Below, one piece after another: positions 5,579-6,917 of a DNA stretch of 6,917 bases (positions are counted from its first letter, which is position 1; each line of letters starts with the position of its first letter). The stretch spans positions 5,784 to 12,700 of the forward strand of contig JAOZNY010000049.1 of NCBI GenBank assembly GCA_029933565.1. The letters run 5' to 3'. The translations under genes were made by a program, and so were the position numbers. The notes beneath the pieces are model-generated. The model made no database searches. It was not told the DNA's origin and worked only from the letters and a program-made list of their open reading frames with translations. The DNA is from Bacteroidales bacterium. Its GTDB lineage: Bacteria; Bacteroidota; Bacteroidia; Bacteroidales; F082.

Positions 5579-6895
5579 AATATCAGTTTCTTTCAATTTA
5601 CTTGGTTTTGATAACCATGAATTAATACTATCAAGTATTTGTTTCCTTTGGGCCTCAGGTAAATTAGCAATTCGGGTTCTGTGGCTTCCCCCTTGCTTAA
5701 CTACTTTTATGGAATTTGTATGATATCCCAGTTCAACAGCAGTCGCAGACCAGGGATCGTATTCGCCATAAATAAAAATCATATTTTCTGCCTTGTGGCG
5801 AATAAAAAAATCTACTCTTTGCATTAGTTCGGGTTCGTAAATTACCTCTATCCCTTTTGGGAATGTAAAATCAAAAATTGGATTTTTTGTATAAGAAGAC
5901 AAACCCTCAAAATCTTTAAGATCGTAGCCATACATTCCAATTTCACACATAGCTTGATAGAAAAATGGCTGTAACTTTTCAATACCTTGCTCCGAGATCC
6001 AATCAATACTTGCTACTTTGTCGAGGTGTTTTATCATTTTCTTGGCAGTTACACCTGAGTTTGGGATGCTCTTGCAATCCGTAATTCCCCATTGCCAATA
6101 GGCAAATGAATATTCAAAAACCAAAAGTTCGTAGGCTTTTTCATAGCTCATTGAGTAAGTGAGTTCTTTCTTTTTTGCAAGTTTAATAAAGGCAGGCAAA
6201 TATTCATCCTTCTTTTGTAGCATTGTCCTTTGGTAGTTAAGGATTTTAGTCCTACAACTTGAATTACCCACTTTCTCCAGAAAACTGTAAACACGCTTGT
6301 CTTCTGTTGAGAAATTCAGCGGGGCAACGTAAGGTACACAGATGTCGGCATCCTCTGGGTAGAAATACTCAAAGAAATTGGTGGTTTGTCCTCCTTTACT
6401 AATTCCTGTGCTTATTATTTTTCCTGAATAGATCTGCCGTATAAATTTGGCAATACGGTGATGGTCGTTTGCAGCATTTTCCACTGTGAGGAATTCCCAA
6501 ACAATGCTATCGGGTTTCGATTCACCAAAATAACGGTGTTCAATGCAAACCTGATTAGCATTTAAGTAACTGGCTAACTCACTTTCAAAATTATCTTTTT
6601 TAGCATGATTAGCATCGTAACCCTCTGTTATAAAAACTACCGGACTTTTAAAGTTGCGATGAGAAATAAAAACCCTTTGGGTAAAGTTTGAATTTGACCT
6701 TCCGCTGTAGTCAAGTTGCTGGGTGAAATCAATCAGATATTTTTCGCTGAATTTATTATCTGTTTTTAGTTCTTCAAACGAAAAATCAAAGTCTGATTTC
6801 AGTTCTTCTAACTTTTGTTTAAGTTGTTGACCAAAAGAAGTTTGAACAGAAAATAGAAATAATAATGCTAATAGTAAAAACTGTATTCTTTTCAT
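5156..6895 (-). CDS. Secreted S28/S37-type serine peptidase fused to a VOC (glyoxalase-like) domain
   Basis: The 579-residue product begins with a clear signal peptide (K-R then a hydrophobic run, likely cut after F21-G22). Residues about 25-430 are an alpha/beta-hydrolase peptidase of the S28/S37 group. They show I-E-H-R-Y-F-G-E-S (118-126), the nucleophile elbow G-I-S-K-G (Ser166), Y-G-E-Y-D-P-W (Asp380) and G-G-S-H-R (His405), so a complete Ser-Asp-His triad is present. Such enzymes are exported exopeptidases that release short peptides or act near proline; the exact specificity is unknown. After a hydrophilic linker (429-439), residues 440-565 form a VOC domain: G-I-G-G-I-F-F-K-S-K-D-P, W-Y-x-x-x-L-G-L, and the final F-V-H-I-M-D-P-E-G-N-K-I-E-L-W-E. 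VOC proteins are normally free cytoplasmic proteins, so an exported fusion is odd. Met440 sits where a free VOC protein would start. The gene lacks an evident promoter in the 22 bases upstream that are visible. Confidence 0.88.
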   Translation of the reverse strand: MKRIQFLLLALLFLFSVQTSFGQQLKQKLEELKSDFDFSFEELKTDNKFSEKYLIDFTQQLDYSGRSNSNFTQRVFISHRNFKSPVVFITEGYDANHAKKDNFESELASYLNANQVCIEHRYFGESKPDSIVWEFLTVENAANDHHRIAKFIRQIYSGKIISTGISKGGQTTNFFEYFYPEDADICVPYVAPLNFSTEDKRVYSFLEKVGNSSCRTKILNYQRTMLQKKDEYLPAFIKLAKKKELTYSMSYEKAYELLVFEYSFAYWQWGITDCKSIPNSGVTAKKMIKHLDKVASIDWISEQGIEKLQPFFYQAMCEIGMYGYDLKDFEGLSSYTKNPIFDFTFPKGIEVIYEPELMQRVDFFIRHKAENMIFIYGEYDPWSATAVELGYHTNSIKVVKQGGSHRTRIANLPEAQRKQILDSINSWLSKPSKLKETDIMEKKKVKGIGGIFFKSKDPKMLNEWYGKNLGLVTNEYGSLFEFRESDNSENKAYLQWSPFNEKTEYFKPSEKEFMINYRVENIEDLVNELRENGVTILDEIASYEYGKFVHIMDPEGNKIELWEAVDSVFTKLYDGKTTK

Positions 6896-6917
6896 TCGAC
6901 TAATGTATGAAATTATA

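Overview
The window reads as chromosomal DNA from a member of the Bacteroidota. It is AT-rich. It encodes a two-component-regulator-type beta-propeller (Reg_prop), an FG-GAP/VCBS protein ending in a type IX secretion (T9SS) sorting domain, and a secreted S28/S37-type serine peptidase. Shine-Dalgarno sequences are weak or absent, and one promoter matches the Bacteroidota -33/-7 form (TTG, 18 nt, TATCTTTG). I cannot name a genus from the sequence alone.

Layout. The left part (23-3789) is plus strand: an exported Reg_prop propeller protein, a possible very short membrane peptide that overlaps its stop codon (1408-1485), and a large FG-GAP repeat protein predicted to be secreted or surface-attached through T9SS. 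The right part (3781-6895) is minus strand. Read from the right edge inward it holds a secreted serine peptidase with a C-terminal VOC/glyoxalase-like domain, a LOG-family nucleotide phosphoribohydrolase, and a hicB-hicA toxin-antitoxin pair. The two gene sets converge, and the last 9 bases of the FG-GAP gene and of hicA overlap. The coding sequences cover almost everything: the longest gap is 177 bases (4979-5155), and it is largely filled by an imperfect palindromic element (5000-5143). No rRNA, tRNA, CRISPR array, transposase or phage gene was seen.

How the genes relate. hicB and hicA form a clear two-gene operon with a 4-base stop/start overlap and their own promoter. The other neighbours share no obvious pathway. 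The propeller and FG-GAP proteins are both exported repeat proteins and lie 110 bases apart, so co-expression is possible but not shown. The points most worth a second look are the membrane-helix reading frame just after the propeller stop, the peptidase-VOC fusion with a plausible internal start, and the nested palindromic element at 5000-5143. I did not see a clear new multi-gene system.
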